Source: Gordonia heveisoli | GTDB taxonomy: Bacteria > Actinomycetota > Actinomycetes > Mycobacteriales > Mycobacteriaceae | Assembly (NCBI RefSeq): GCF_030315745.1 | Contig: NZ_JASXSH010000017.1 | Coordinates: 1-64,000 of the forward strand | Reading direction: 5' to 3' | Length of the DNA: 64,000 nucleotides | Shown here: one piece after another, positions 7,981-16,291 of the stretch | Numbering within the stretch: the first letter of the stretch is position 1 | Layout: each line of letters starts with the position of its first letter | Notes under the pieces: model-generated | The model's input: only the letters and a program-made list of their open reading frames with translations | The model's database searches: none | What the model was told of the DNA's origin: nothing | Translations under genes and position numbers: made by a program

Positions 7981-9273
7981 TCACGGTAGACGACCTGGTC
8001 GGACCTGCCGCCGGCGATAGGCGAGGTAGGCGAGGGTCGCCGCGAGGAAGCAGGCGCCCGTCCCCACGCCGAGGGCGATGCGGGCGCCGGCATGTTCGCT
8101 GATCGCGCCGATGAGTGGCCCGCCGATCGGCGTCGAACCCATGAACGCCACCGACCACAGGGCCATCACCCGTCCGCGCATGTGCGCGGCTGCCGACAAC
8201 TGCAGGGTCGCATTGCCCATCGCGGTGAACGAGACCGACAACCAGCCGACGAAGAACATGGCGACGATCGCCATCCACAGTTCGGGGGCGAGCGCGGTGA
8301 CGGCGATCGTCACGCCGAAGCCGGCCGCCGCCAAGGTCAGTGGGCGCAGACCGGTTGATCCGCGAGCGGCGACGATGAGTCCGCCGAACACGGCGCCGAT
8401 CCCCATCGACGACGTCATGAACCCGAAAGCCTCCGGTCCGCTGTCGAAGACATCGCGGGCCAGGACCGGCAGTGACACCGCGAACTCGTAGGCGAGTGTG
8501 CCGACCACGGCCATCATGACCAACGGAACCCACAGGTCGGGGGTGCCGCGCACATATCGGAGACCTTCGCGCAGCTGCCCTTTGGCTCGGGCTACCGGTT
8601 CCTCGTGCACAAGTTCGGAAGTGCGCAGCATGCTCAGCGAGACGACTACCGCGACGAAGCTGGCAGCGTTGAAGGCGAAACACCATCCGGCGCCGACGAG
8701 TGCCAGCAGGATGCCGCCGACCGCAGGGCCGATGGCCCGTGCGGCGTTGACCATCACCGAGTTCAGGGTGACGGCGTTGCGGATCAGGTCCGGACCGACG
8801 ATCTGGTGGATGAACGCCTGCCGGGCGGGGATCTCGAAGGCGTTGTTGAGGCCGAGGAGCAACGCAAGCGTGGCGACCTGCCAGACCTGCACCCATCCGC
8901 CGATGGTGAGGATCGCCAGGACCGCCGCGAGTACCCCCATCACCGACTGCAACATCATCATCAGTCGCCGTCGGTCGACGCGGTCGGCGATCACCCCCGC
9001 ATAAGGGCCGAACAGAAGGACGGGCAACGCCTGCAGGGCGACGATGAGACCGAGGAGCGACGGCGAATCGCTCAGGGTCAGCACCAGCCAGGCCTGCGCG
9101 GTGGCCTGCATCCAGGTGCCGATCAGCGACAGCGCCTGCCCGCCGTAGTAGATGCGGTAGTTGCGGTTACCCAGCGATTCGAAGACGGGGTGCCGCGACC
9201 GGCTTCGGCTTGCCGACGATCCGAGGGTGTTGACGGGCGGTTCACCCATCTCCGGTGTCTGATCGGCGGTCAT
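7981..9273 (-). CDS. MFS transporter, EntS/MFS_3-like exporter
   Basis: A 430-residue major facilitator with about twelve hydrophobic segments. It opens with FESLGNRNYRIYYGGQALSL and WMQATAQAWLVL, typical of the EntS-like MFS_3 group. The conserved loop-2/3 motif is GVIADRVDRRRLMM near residue 85. The C-terminal half repeats the pattern (MGNATLQLSAAAHMRGRVMALW). Relatives export siderophores, antibiotics or other small molecules, so efflux is the best guess. No biosynthetic cluster is next to it. It is the first gene of a likely two-gene unit with the SRPBCC gene. Confidence 0.85.
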   Translation of the reverse strand: MTADQTPEMGEPPVNTLGSSASRSRSRHPVFESLGNRNYRIYYGGQALSLIGTWMQATAQAWLVLTLSDSPSLLGLIVALQALPVLLFGPYAGVIADRVDRRRLMMMLQSVMGVLAAVLAILTIGGWVQVWQVATLALLLGLNNAFEIPARQAFIHQIVGPDLIRNAVTLNSVMVNAARAIGPAVGGILLALVGAGWCFAFNAASFVAVVVSLSMLRTSELVHEEPVARAKGQLREGLRYVRGTPDLWVPLVMMAVVGTLAYEFAVSLPVLARDVFDSGPEAFGFMTSSMGIGAVFGGLIVAARGSTGLRPLTLAAAGFGVTIAVTALAPELWMAIVAMFFVGWLSVSFTAMGNATLQLSAAAHMRGRVMALWSVAFMGSTPIGGPLIGAISEHAGARIALGVGTGACFLAATLAYLAYRRRQVRPGRLP

Positions 9274-9304
9274 CGTCCTTCATCGTATGCCCGCTGACAT
9301 CCAG

Positions 9305-9340
9305 ACCCTTCCGGCCGCGAACCGTCGCGACCGGAAGGGT
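9305..9340 (-). terminator. Hairpin terminator after the TIGR03086 gene
   Basis: Perfect 10-bp arms ACCCTTCCGG (9305-9314) and CCGGAAGGGT (9331-9340) enclose a second 5-bp stem (9316-9320 with 9325-9329). It sits ten bases beyond the stop at 9350 and before the MFS start, on the coding strand of both. It probably separates the two transcripts. There is no long U tract, as is usual in actinobacteria. Confidence 0.7.
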
Positions 9341-9349
9341 TGCGCCGAG

Positions 9350-9949
9350 TCAGGCGGATGTGGTGACCCAGGTCCGGGATTCGCGGCCGGTCCAGTTGGC
9401 GAGTCGTTCGGTCGGTCCGGCCTCGGCGCGCGGAGTGACGACGGCGCCGAAGGGCACCACCTCGTCGGCGCGGATGGCGGCTGGGATGAACCGTTCGGCG
9501 AACACCTGGGCGGGCGCGACGAGTGCCGGGTCGGCTTCGGGGTTCTGCCCGGTCGCGACCGCGAGATCCCAGCCGTGGACGAGGGTTTCCTGGACGTAGC
9601 CCCAGAGTGCGCCGGCTCCCGGCGCCTCACCCCACGGAACGATGACCGGGGTGGTGAGCAGAGCATCGTCGGCCCACAGTTCCACCGCGCGGGTGGCGGC
9701 GTCGGCGTAATCCTGGGCGCCGAAGACGTCGGGGTCGGTGGTGACGGCGAGGATGTCACCACCTTCGGCGATCGTCGCCGCGCGGCGCGCGGTCATCACC
9801 AGATGCGCGCTCAGCGCGCGGACGTCGTACTCGGTGCAGGGGGTCGGATCGTCGAGCTGGTCGGGGGTGACCGCCCGCATCAGTGTGGTCAGCCAGGCGG
9901 TCGCGGCGGCATATGCGGGACGAGGGTCGTTGAGGGTGGTCTCGGTCAT
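9350..9949 (-). CDS. TIGR03086/DinB-like (mycothiol-dependent maleylpyruvate isomerase N-domain) protein
   Basis: A 199-residue protein with the four-helix DinB-like layout of the TIGR03086 family. Helix 1 is YAAATAWLTTLMRAVTPDQL, followed by DDPTPCTEYDVRALSAHLV with the first metal-ligand His, and then ETLVHGWDLAVATGQNP carrying the later His/Asp pair. Related proteins bind divalent metal and some use mycothiol, but members of this subfamily mostly lack an assigned reaction. It is transcribed divergently from the WYL regulator; a perfect small palindrome lies between them, so that regulator may control it. Confidence 0.8.
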   Translation of the reverse strand: MTETTLNDPRPAYAAATAWLTTLMRAVTPDQLDDPTPCTEYDVRALSAHLVMTARRAATIAEGGDILAVTTDPDVFGAQDYADAATRAVELWADDALLTTPVIVPWGEAPGAGALWGYVQETLVHGWDLAVATGQNPEADPALVAPAQVFAERFIPAAIRADEVVPFGAVVTPRAEAGPTERLANWTGRESRTWVTTSA

Positions 9950-10004
9950 GAGGTGCCTTTCGCCGATGTTTGTTGGTGGTAAGAATCAGTGAAGTTCAAA
10001 TACC

Positions 10005-10019
10005 TGACATCTTCTGTCA
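10005..10019. promoter_or_regulatory. Candidate operator in a divergent promoter
   Basis: TGACA-tcttc-TGTCA is a perfect 5-5-5 inverted repeat. It lies 24 bases before the regulator start at 10043 and 55 bases before the divergent start at 9949. The position suits autoregulation by the adjacent HTH/WYL protein. The assignment to that protein is inference. Confidence 0.5.
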
Positions 10020-10042
10020 TGTTTTTCCGGCACAATCGGGAC

Positions 10043-10990
10043 ATGCGCGCCGAACGCCTGCTCGCGGTGCTGATGCTGCTCAAAACGCATGGTCGGATGA
10101 CGGCTGCGCAACTCGCGACCGAACTAGACGTCTCCGAGCGGACCGTGCTGCGTGACATCGACGCTCTGTCGCTGTCGGGGGTACCGGTCTACGCCGAACG
10201 CGGGCGGCATGGCGGATTCGCGTTGCTGCCCGGATATCGGACCGATCTGTCCGGGCTCACGCTCGATGAGGCGCGGTCGCTGGTGGCCGGTACCGGCCGC
10301 ATCGATTCGCCCGCATTGACCAGCGCCATGCGCAAGGTCGCGGCGTCATTGCCGGAGCAGTTCCGGGAGTCGGCGGTGCGGGCGGCCCAGCGGATCCTGG
10401 TACGCCCGGAGGGTTTTGTCAGCGAGCCGCCTCGAATGGATGCGCTGGCCCCGGTGCAGCAGGCCGTCTTCGACGGGCGGCGCATCCGCATGCACTATCG
10501 AAGTCGTCAGGCCGAGTCGGCGCGTGAACGGATCGTGGATCCGGTGGGGCTGATCGTCGCGCGCGATGTCTGGTATCTCGTCGCCGACAGCGATGGCGGT
10601 GAGCGCATCTACCGGGTGTCGCGGATGTCGGACGTCGAGATCCTCGACGAACCCGCACGCCGGAGCCCAGACGTGGACTTGGAGGCGATCTGGCAGCGTC
10701 GGCGGGAGTCGTTCCGGTCGAACTTCGAACCCGTTGAAGTTGTCATCGAATGTGCCGCCAAGGATTCCACGCGAATCCCGGCTCCGCCCACCGTTCTCGA
10801 CGACGCCGAACTCGCTCGGGGGGACCGGGTCCGGCTGCGGCTGGATTTCGGCGACCGCCGATTCGCCGTCCGCGCCCTGTGGCTGCTCGCACTCGAATTC
10901 CCTTATGTCGTGGTCGAACCCGACTGGGTGCGGGATGAAATCGCCAACGCGGCACGCAGGCAGGCCGACTCGAAGTCGGCCGAGGGCTGA
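10043..10990 (+). CDS. HTH/WYL-domain transcriptional regulator (YafY family)
   Basis: A 315-residue regulator. ATG 10043 is chosen because MRAERLLAVLMLLKTHGRMT begins the HTH directly. The N-terminal winged helix (residues 1-60) has the recognition segment MTAAQLATELDVSERTVLRDIDAL followed by the wing VPVYAERGRHGGFALLPGYR. Residues ~145-225 form the WYL domain (DGRRIRMHYRSRQ, then VDPVGLIVARDVWYLVAD), which usually senses a small ligand or nucleic acid. The tail is a WCX-like C-terminal extension. It probably controls itself and the divergent TIGR03086 gene through the palindrome at 10005. Confidence 0.88.
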   Translation: MRAERLLAVLMLLKTHGRMTAAQLATELDVSERTVLRDIDALSLSGVPVYAERGRHGGFALLPGYRTDLSGLTLDEARSLVAGTGRIDSPALTSAMRKVAASLPEQFRESAVRAAQRILVRPEGFVSEPPRMDALAPVQQAVFDGRRIRMHYRSRQAESARERIVDPVGLIVARDVWYLVADSDGGERIYRVSRMSDVEILDEPARRSPDVDLEAIWQRRRESFRSNFEPVEVVIECAAKDSTRIPAPPTVLDDAELARGDRVRLRLDFGDRRFAVRALWLLALEFPYVVVEPDWVRDEIANAARRQADSKSAEG

Positions 10991-11121
10991 GGAACGCAGC
11001 GACGAGCCGCGGAGACCGAGCCGACGTGACGCCTGTCAACAACGATGAACGCCTTGGACTTTGGCGTTTGTCCACAGGGTCTGGTCATGGCCCCGTTCTT
11101 GTCGGATGTGCGGGCTAGTGT

Positions 11122-11137
11122 TAGCACATACGTTCGA
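11122..11137. promoter_or_regulatory. Candidate LexA (SOS) box
   Basis: TAGCAC-ATAC-GTTCGA matches the mycobacterial/actinobacterial SOS box TCGAAC-N4-GTTCGA at 10 of 12 defined positions, with the right half perfect. It lies 21 bases before the chosen GTG of the DUF222/HNH gene, a normal operator position. Some 13E12-type genes in Mycobacterium tuberculosis are known LexA targets, which supports the reading. Confidence 0.65.
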
Positions 11138-11158
11138 TCAGATCGTGGGGTGGGTGTG

Positions 11159-12760
11159 GTGTCGGAAGTCGAATCAGTCGAGTCGGGTGCCGTTGAGTCG
11201 GGTGCTGTTGAGTCGGGTGTGGTGCGGTGGGCGTGTGTGGCGCCGGCGGTGACCAAGGCGGTGATGGTGTCGGCCGCCTCGGCGGCGGCGGGTGTGGCGG
11301 GTTTGTCGGTGTGTGCGCAGGCCGAGGCGTTTGTGCAGTGGATGTCGTATCGGCTGATTGGTGAGTTGCATGATGCGGTGTTGGCCGACGAGATGGGTGT
11401 CGGGGTCGACGTCGATGTGGATACGCGTTTGTTGGACACCACCATTCAGGTCGCGGCACGTATCGCGGTCAGTCGTCATATCACCCAGTGCGCGGCGGAA
11501 CGGTTGTTGGCGGCCGGGTTGGCGATGCGTGATCGTCTCCCCGTGGTGGGGGCGTGTTTGCGGGATGGTTTGATCGGCGGCTATCAGTTCGCGGCGATCG
11601 TGACTCGCACCGATCTGGTTGATGGTGAGCATATGTCGGTGGTGGATGCGGGGATCGCCGACCGGCTACGTCGCGCACGTGGGGGGTGGTCGGTGGCGGG
11701 GTTGCGGACGATGGTGGATCGGATTGTGTTCCGCCATGATCCGGACGCGGTCCGCCGCAAACGTGACGCCGCCCTGGCCGATCGGGGTACGTGGATCACC
11801 GCGGTTGAGGGTGGGATGGCACATGTGGGGGTGTCGATGTCGGCGGAGAATGCCCGCATCTCCCATGACGCTGTCGTGCGGTTGGCGGCCACCGCCTGCC
11901 GGTTCGACCGTCGGCGTAAGCCGGCCCGGGAGTCGGATGCGATGTTCGCCCTGCTCTCCGGTGAACCATTCGTCTGTGAGTGTGATCGCGCCGACTGTGA
12001 TGCCCAGATTCCTGAGCCGGTGCACTATCGGGGTGTTCATGCGCGGGTGATGGTGCATGTGGTGGCCGATGCGGGCACCGTCGCCGGCGAGGCGAACCGT
12101 CCTGGTTTTGTGGACGGGGTGGGCGTCATCTCGGGGGAACACGTCGCTGAGATCGTGGCCCGCGACGACACGGTGCTGCGCCCGTTGGGTGGAGATGACG
12201 CCGACCATCCGCTTCCGCCGCATCTGCGCTCGGATCCGTATCGGCCGTCGACGGCGTTGGACACGTTCCTCAAGATTCGGGACGGTTTTTGCACGGTGCC
12301 CGGCTGCACGCGGTCGGCGTGGAAGGCTGATGGTGATCACGTCACCGAATACGACCATGATGATCCGGCTGCGGGTGGGCGGACCAGCCCGGAAGGCATG
12401 AATGTCAAGTGCCGGTTTCATCATCTGCTCAAGACGTTCGGTGATTGGGTTGATGATCAGTATCTGGATGCGGACGGGCATACCCGGATCGAGGTGATCA
12501 CCCCGGAAGGTGTGGTGGTGGATGGTCCGGCGGAAAACAATCTGGACCTGTTCCCCGGGCTCCAGCGGGTGCGGTTCGTGGCGGCCCAGCCACCATCATC
12601 GCCGAGGGTTCTGGGTGGCGGTGAGGTACCGCGACGACGTCGACCGCGCACGGCGGACAAACATGCCCGGCGGCGGGCGTTGCGACGCCGTAACCGGGCC
12701 GAACGCGAATCCGCCCGCACCGAACCCGGCCGCACCGAATCCGGCGAACCACCGTCCTGA
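11159..12760 (+). CDS. DUF222/HNH endonuclease domain protein (13E12 repeat family)
   Basis: A protein of about 533 residues. I prefer GTG 11159 (11156 is equally possible) because the SOS box at 11122-11137 would otherwise fall inside the gene. The N-terminus carries VESGA repeats from a 15-base DNA repeat. DUF222 spans roughly residues 40-330 (HITQCAAERLLAAGLAMRDRLP, DGLIGGYQFAAIVTRTDLV). The C-terminal HNH module is clear: CTVPGCTRSAWKADGDHV, then GMNVKCRFHHLLKTFGDW. Such genes are multicopy in mycolate actinomycetes and were once described as 13E12 repeats. The SOS box suggests DNA-damage induction. No proven substrate exists for the family to my knowledge. Confidence 0.88.
   Translation: MSEVESVESGAVESGAVESGVVRWACVAPAVTKAVMVSAASAAAGVAGLSVCAQAEAFVQWMSYRLIGELHDAVLADEMGVGVDVDVDTRLLDTTIQVAARIAVSRHITQCAAERLLAAGLAMRDRLPVVGACLRDGLIGGYQFAAIVTRTDLVDGEHMSVVDAGIADRLRRARGGWSVAGLRTMVDRIVFRHDPDAVRRKRDAALADRGTWITAVEGGMAHVGVSMSAENARISHDAVVRLAATACRFDRRRKPARESDAMFALLSGEPFVCECDRADCDAQIPEPVHYRGVHARVMVHVVADAGTVAGEANRPGFVDGVGVISGEHVAEIVARDDTVLRPLGGDDADHPLPPHLRSDPYRPSTALDTFLKIRDGFCTVPGCTRSAWKADGDHVTEYDHDDPAAGGRTSPEGMNVKCRFHHLLKTFGDWVDDQYLDADGHTRIEVITPEGVVVDGPAENNLDLFPGLQRVRFVAAQPPSSPRVLGGGEVPRRRRPRTADKHARRRALRRRNRAERESARTEPGRTESGEPPS
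11180..11219 (+). repeat. 15-base tandem repeat inside the DUF222 gene
   Basis: GAGTCGGGTG occurs at 11180-11189, 11195-11204 and 11210-11219, exactly 15 bases apart. In frame this gives VESGA-VESGA-VESGV just after the start codon. A repeat of whole codons this close to the N-terminus could vary in copy number by slippage without breaking the frame. Confidence 0.8.
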
Positions 12761-12943
12761 CATGGCCGGAACGGGTGGTGGCAACGTGCCGGTCGCCGGC
12801 TCGACCGTAGCTGCAGCGCCGCCGGGCAGTCGATTGGGCCACGACCCGATCACAACTGGCTAACGGCGGATTCCTCGGGTTGGGGATCGGGACCCCCGCT
12901 CGATACGCTGTTACAGCTGTTACCAATGTGACGTAAGGGGTAT

Positions 12944-13957
12944 GTGGTGCATAAACGATGGCCTACTCGGGCGGTATCCGTGCTTGGCGTCGTCGGTGTT
13001 CTGCTCGGCCTCTCCGCGGGTGTCGCATCGGCCGAGCCGGAAGCCGACCCGAACGTCGCACGCATCGACACCGTCGTGCACGACGGTCCGCAGCAGGCCA
13101 CCGTCATCGTCTACTCCGCGGCGATGCACAAGCTGATCCCGGTCAATGTGCTGCGTCCCAAGGATGCAGGCAAACCGGCGCCGACGCTGTACCTGCTCAA
13201 CGGTGCGGGCGGCGGCGAGGACTCGGCTACCTGGGCCGCGAAGACCAGCTATGTCGAGTTCTTCAAGGATAAGCACGTCAACGTGGTGACCCCGATCGGC
13301 GGCGCCTTCTCCTATTACACGGACTGGCAGCGCGACGATCCGGTGCTCGGCCGCAACAAGTGGACCACCTTCCTCACCAAGGAACTGCCGCCGTTGATCG
13401 ACAAGGAGTTCGAGACCACCAAGGTCAACTCGATCGCGGGTATCTCGATGGCGGGCACCTCGGTGCTCAATCTGGCCATCGCCGCACCGAAGCTGTACCG
13501 GTCGGTTGCCGCTTACAGCGGATGCGCCCGGACCAGCGATCCGCTCGGTCAGGCCTACATCCGGATGGTCGTCGCCGACCGTGGGCAGGGCAATCTGAAC
13601 AACATGTGGGGGCCGCCCGGTGCGCGCGGCTGGCGCGACAACGATCCCTACATCAACGCGGCCAAGCTGCGTGGCACCAAGGTGTACATGACCAGCGGCA
13701 CCGGCTTGCCCGGTCCCTACGACCGACTCGATTCGCCGCTCGTCAACGGTGACCTGTTCACCTTGGGCAATCAGATGATCCTCGGCGGACTCATCGAGGC
13801 GGCCGTCAACCAGTGCACGCAGCAGATGTCGGCGCGGCTGCATCAACTGCGTATCCCGAACAAGGTGCTGACGCGTCCCAACGGCACGCACTCCTGGGCG
13901 TACTGGGAGCACGACCTGCACGCCACCTGGCCGCTGCTCGCAGCCGATCTCCGCTGA
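12944..13957 (+). CDS. Secreted mycolyltransferase / antigen-85-like esterase
   Basis: A 337-residue exported alpha/beta hydrolase. GTG 12944 follows GTAAGGGG; the second GTG at 12947 is an alternative. Residues 1-31 are a signal peptide ending ASA before EPEADP. The fold shows LYLLNGAGGGEDSATW, the nucleophile elbow GISMAGTSVL (Ser near residue 168) and a C-terminal GTHSWAYWEHDL with the catalytic His. This is the pattern of the antigen 85/Cmt mycolyltransferases, which move mycolic acids between trehalose and arabinogalactan in the cell wall. Presence of such a gene supports a mycolate-containing host. It is convergent with the PAP2 gene. Confidence 0.85.
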   Translation: MVHKRWPTRAVSVLGVVGVLLGLSAGVASAEPEADPNVARIDTVVHDGPQQATVIVYSAAMHKLIPVNVLRPKDAGKPAPTLYLLNGAGGGEDSATWAAKTSYVEFFKDKHVNVVTPIGGAFSYYTDWQRDDPVLGRNKWTTFLTKELPPLIDKEFETTKVNSIAGISMAGTSVLNLAIAAPKLYRSVAAYSGCARTSDPLGQAYIRMVVADRGQGNLNNMWGPPGARGWRDNDPYINAAKLRGTKVYMTSGTGLPGPYDRLDSPLVNGDLFTLGNQMILGGLIEAAVNQCTQQMSARLHQLRIPNKVLTRPNGTHSWAYWEHDLHATWPLLAADLR

Positions 13958-13965
13958 GTCGCGAT

Positions 13966-15411
13966 TCAGCGTTCGGAGGACAGGTTGAGATCGTCCTCCG
14001 GCTCGGATGAACCCCGCGCCGGGGTCTGCTCAGGGGTTGGGGCAGGTCCCGGTGCGGGATTCGTCGTTTCGGCATCGATGCCGCCGGTCGCGAGCTCGGA
14101 TCGGTGGCCGGCGAAGAACTCCCGGTAGAACATCGCGATCAGCAATCCGAGGGCAGCGAGCAGCACCGGCCCGAAGACCCACGGATGGCCGGCGAACTGC
14201 AGTGGCATGTATCGGTAGCTCAGCAACAGCGCGGCGAACAGCGCCGATCCGTAGCCGACCAGCTGGATTCGCCACGAGCCCCAGCCACGCCGCGGATCGC
14301 GCAGCGCCGAGTCGATGGTCAGCGACAGCGTCGCACCCGCGATGAGGTCGACGCCGTAGTGATACCCGAAGCCGAGCGTTGCGAGGAGGGTCGCCACCAG
14401 CCAGAAGGTGCCCGCGTAGCGCAGCGGTCGCGGTGAGCGGCGGGTGTGGATGAAGATCAGCGTCGCCCACGCGGTGTGCAGACTGGGCATGCAGTTACGG
14501 GCCGTCGCGGAGTCGAAGTCGAGCCAGTCGGGTGTGGCCGGGATGAGCGGTAGTTGGCCGGGCCAGATGTCGGCGATCTGGTATCCGTGGCTGGCGTCGC
14601 CATAGGCGAAGATCGGCCCGACAACCGGGAACAGGAAATAGATCAGCGGACCGAGCATGCCGACGACGAGGAACGACCGGATGATGTGGTGGCTCGGCCA
14701 GATCGACGATCCGCGGGCTACATGCCGCAGCTGCCACAGCGCGACCGCGATCGCGCCCAGCGGCAATCCGATGTAGACCGCGTGCAGGATGGCAGACGGA
14801 ACGGGCCCGAGGGCATCGAGCACCTGGCCGACGCGCCAGGACGGCTGGCCGAGCGCCTCGTCGGCGACCATCACGTATTCGTCGAGGACCCGCGGCCGCG
14901 CGCGGGTGGACACGATCAGCCACGAATCGGCGATCTTCGTCGCGAATCCGAGGAGTAATCCGACGCCGAGTGGCTTGAGCGCACGGGCCCGGGCGTCGCC
15001 CGACAGTCCGAACAGACTCCAGGCGAGCAGGCCGATCATGACGTACAGCGGGCCGTCGCCGAGGGCGAACTCGTCGTGGCGCAACCATCGCCCGAGGACG
15101 AAGCCCGCCTGGATGACGACCATCGCGCCGACCGAGATCCAGCGCACCCGCGGGGTGAACCCGATCAGGGCGATGGCCAGCGCGGCGAAGTAGGTTTCCG
15201 CCGAACCGGGCAGGCCGGAGAAGTCCTTGGCGATCCGTTCGATCGGTCCGCGCACGTCGTAGCTCGACGCGATGAACTGCAGGCCGATGGTGACGCCTGC
15301 GACGAAGAGGAGTGCGGTGATCAGCCAGATCGGGATCGACAGGGAACCGAGACGGACGTGACCACGCGCCACCCGCGCGAGTTTGGTGGCGCGGGGATCA
15401 CGGATGAGCAC
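13966..15411 (-). CDS. Membrane PAP2-family phosphatase
   Basis: About 481 residues from GTG 15411. The open frame reaches into kstR, so a start after the kstR stop (15495) is needed, and GTG 15411 is the first good candidate. TAGCCT ending eight bases upstream could serve as a -10 for a leaderless message. The protein is polytopic. The PAP2 signature lies in the C-terminal half: ARNCMPSLHTAWATLIF (motif 2, with the catalytic SxH) and LGFGYHYGVDLIAGATLS (motif 3, GxHYxxD-like). Such enzymes remove phosphate from lipid or prenyl phosphates, or transfer phosphoinositol in related proteins. The charged C-terminal tail (PAPGPAPTPEQTPARG) is cytoplasmic or wall-facing. It lies directly downstream of kstR on the same strand. 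Confidence 0.8.
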   Translation of the reverse strand: MLIRDPRATKLARVARGHVRLGSLSIPIWLITALLFVAGVTIGLQFIASSYDVRGPIERIAKDFSGLPGSAETYFAALAIALIGFTPRVRWISVGAMVVIQAGFVLGRWLRHDEFALGDGPLYVMIGLLAWSLFGLSGDARARALKPLGVGLLLGFATKIADSWLIVSTRARPRVLDEYVMVADEALGQPSWRVGQVLDALGPVPSAILHAVYIGLPLGAIAVALWQLRHVARGSSIWPSHHIIRSFLVVGMLGPLIYFLFPVVGPIFAYGDASHGYQIADIWPGQLPLIPATPDWLDFDSATARNCMPSLHTAWATLIFIHTRRSPRPLRYAGTFWLVATLLATLGFGYHYGVDLIAGATLSLTIDSALRDPRRGWGSWRIQLVGYGSALFAALLLSYRYMPLQFAGHPWVFGPVLLAALGLLIAMFYREFFAGHRSELATGGIDAETTNPAPGPAPTPEQTPARGSSEPEDDLNLSSER

Positions 15412-15494
15412 GAAATCAAAGGCTAACGGTCGTTCGCTTTTTCGTAAACGCGCGGTGTCGGCCAGTCGAACAGAATTCGTCTCCGGTGGGTGGG

Positions 15495-16160
15495 TCAGTC
15501 GGTGCGGCCCTTGAGGAGGAGGCGGACCGTCAGCTCCAGACGGTTGGTCACGTCGGTGGCCGACGCGCGTCGGGTCAGCCACTGCACGAGGTTCGACATC
15601 CACACGTCCGACAGCACGCGGGCGATGGCCAGATCCTCGTCGCTGGGGTCGCCCGTGCCGACGATCGCGCCGGCGAGTAGCCGGTCGATGATCCCGGCGA
15701 CCTGATCGACCTCCGCGGTCGCCGAGGCGTCGGCGAACATGAAGGCGCGGGTCATCGCCTCGGTCAGCAGCGGGTCGCGCTGCATCGAGAAGGTGATCAT
15801 GTCCAGCACGTGCCGCAGTCGCTCGATGGGGCCGTCGCCACGCAGCTGCGAGCGATCGACCTTCGACTCAACCCGCTCGAACTCCCTGGCCAGGGCGGTG
15901 ACGAGCAGGTGGACCTTCGACGGGAAGTAGCGGTAGAGCGTGCCGACGGCGACGTCGGCCTTGTCGGCGACGGTGCGCATCTGCACCGCGTCGTACCCGC
16001 CCTTGGAAGCCAGCGCGAGGGTGGCGTCGAGAATGCGGCGACGACGCTCGCGCTGCGCGGCGGAACCGGCCTCGGTGCCCGATGCCGGGGATGCGGAGGG
16101 TGCGGACGCCGCCGGATCGGGTGCGTCGATTGCGGCATTGCCTGATGTGGAACGGGCCAT
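15495..16160 (-). CDS. kstR: KstR, TetR-family repressor of sterol catabolism
   Basis: A 221-residue TetR regulator whose DNA-binding part is very close to mycobacterial KstR as I remember it: RRILDATLALASKGGYDAVQ, then the recognition segment VADKADVAVGTLYRYFPSKVHLLV, followed by DPLLTEAMTRAF, FADASATAEVDQV and WLTRRASATDV. KstR represses cholesterol genes and is released by steroid acyl-CoA intermediates. The first ~35 residues are an Ala/Ser/Pro-rich extension longer than in mycobacteria. The gene is divergent from the fadE34-like gene, with a perfect KstR operator at 16242-16255 between them, so autoregulation is expected. In M. tuberculosis kstR also sits beside fadE34. Confidence 0.95.
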   Translation of the reverse strand: MARSTSGNAAIDAPDPAASAPSASPASGTEAGSAAQRERRRRILDATLALASKGGYDAVQMRTVADKADVAVGTLYRYFPSKVHLLVTALAREFERVESKVDRSQLRGDGPIERLRHVLDMITFSMQRDPLLTEAMTRAFMFADASATAEVDQVAGIIDRLLAGAIVGTGDPSDEDLAIARVLSDVWMSNLVQWLTRRASATDVTNRLELTVRLLLKGRTD

Positions 16161-16241
16161 GTGCTCTCGGACATCCTCACGTATCGAAGTCGGGTGGGGC
16201 GGGAAACCGGCAGTACCGGATCGCAGCCCCTCATGGCATAT

Positions 16242-16255
16242 TAGAACAGGTTCTA
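16242..16255. promoter_or_regulatory. KstR operator between kstR and chsE3
   Basis: TAGAACAGGTTCTA fits TnnAACnnGTTnnA and is an inverted repeat except for the two central bases. It lies 36 bases before the chsE3 start and 82 bases before kstR, so it can control both. Confidence 0.9.
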
Positions 16256-16291
16256 ATTATTCGTCACAACTCGACATCCAGAGGAATTATC

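Noticed and set aside
11045-11158. An upstream start for the DUF222/HNH gene
   Set aside because: It would place the SOS box inside the coding sequence and adds residues unlike the family.
4526-12760. HNH and DUF222/HNH genes as signs of a prophage or mobile island
   Set aside because: No integrase, terminase, transposase, att repeats or shift in composition accompany them; both types are common free-standing chromosomal genes in this group.
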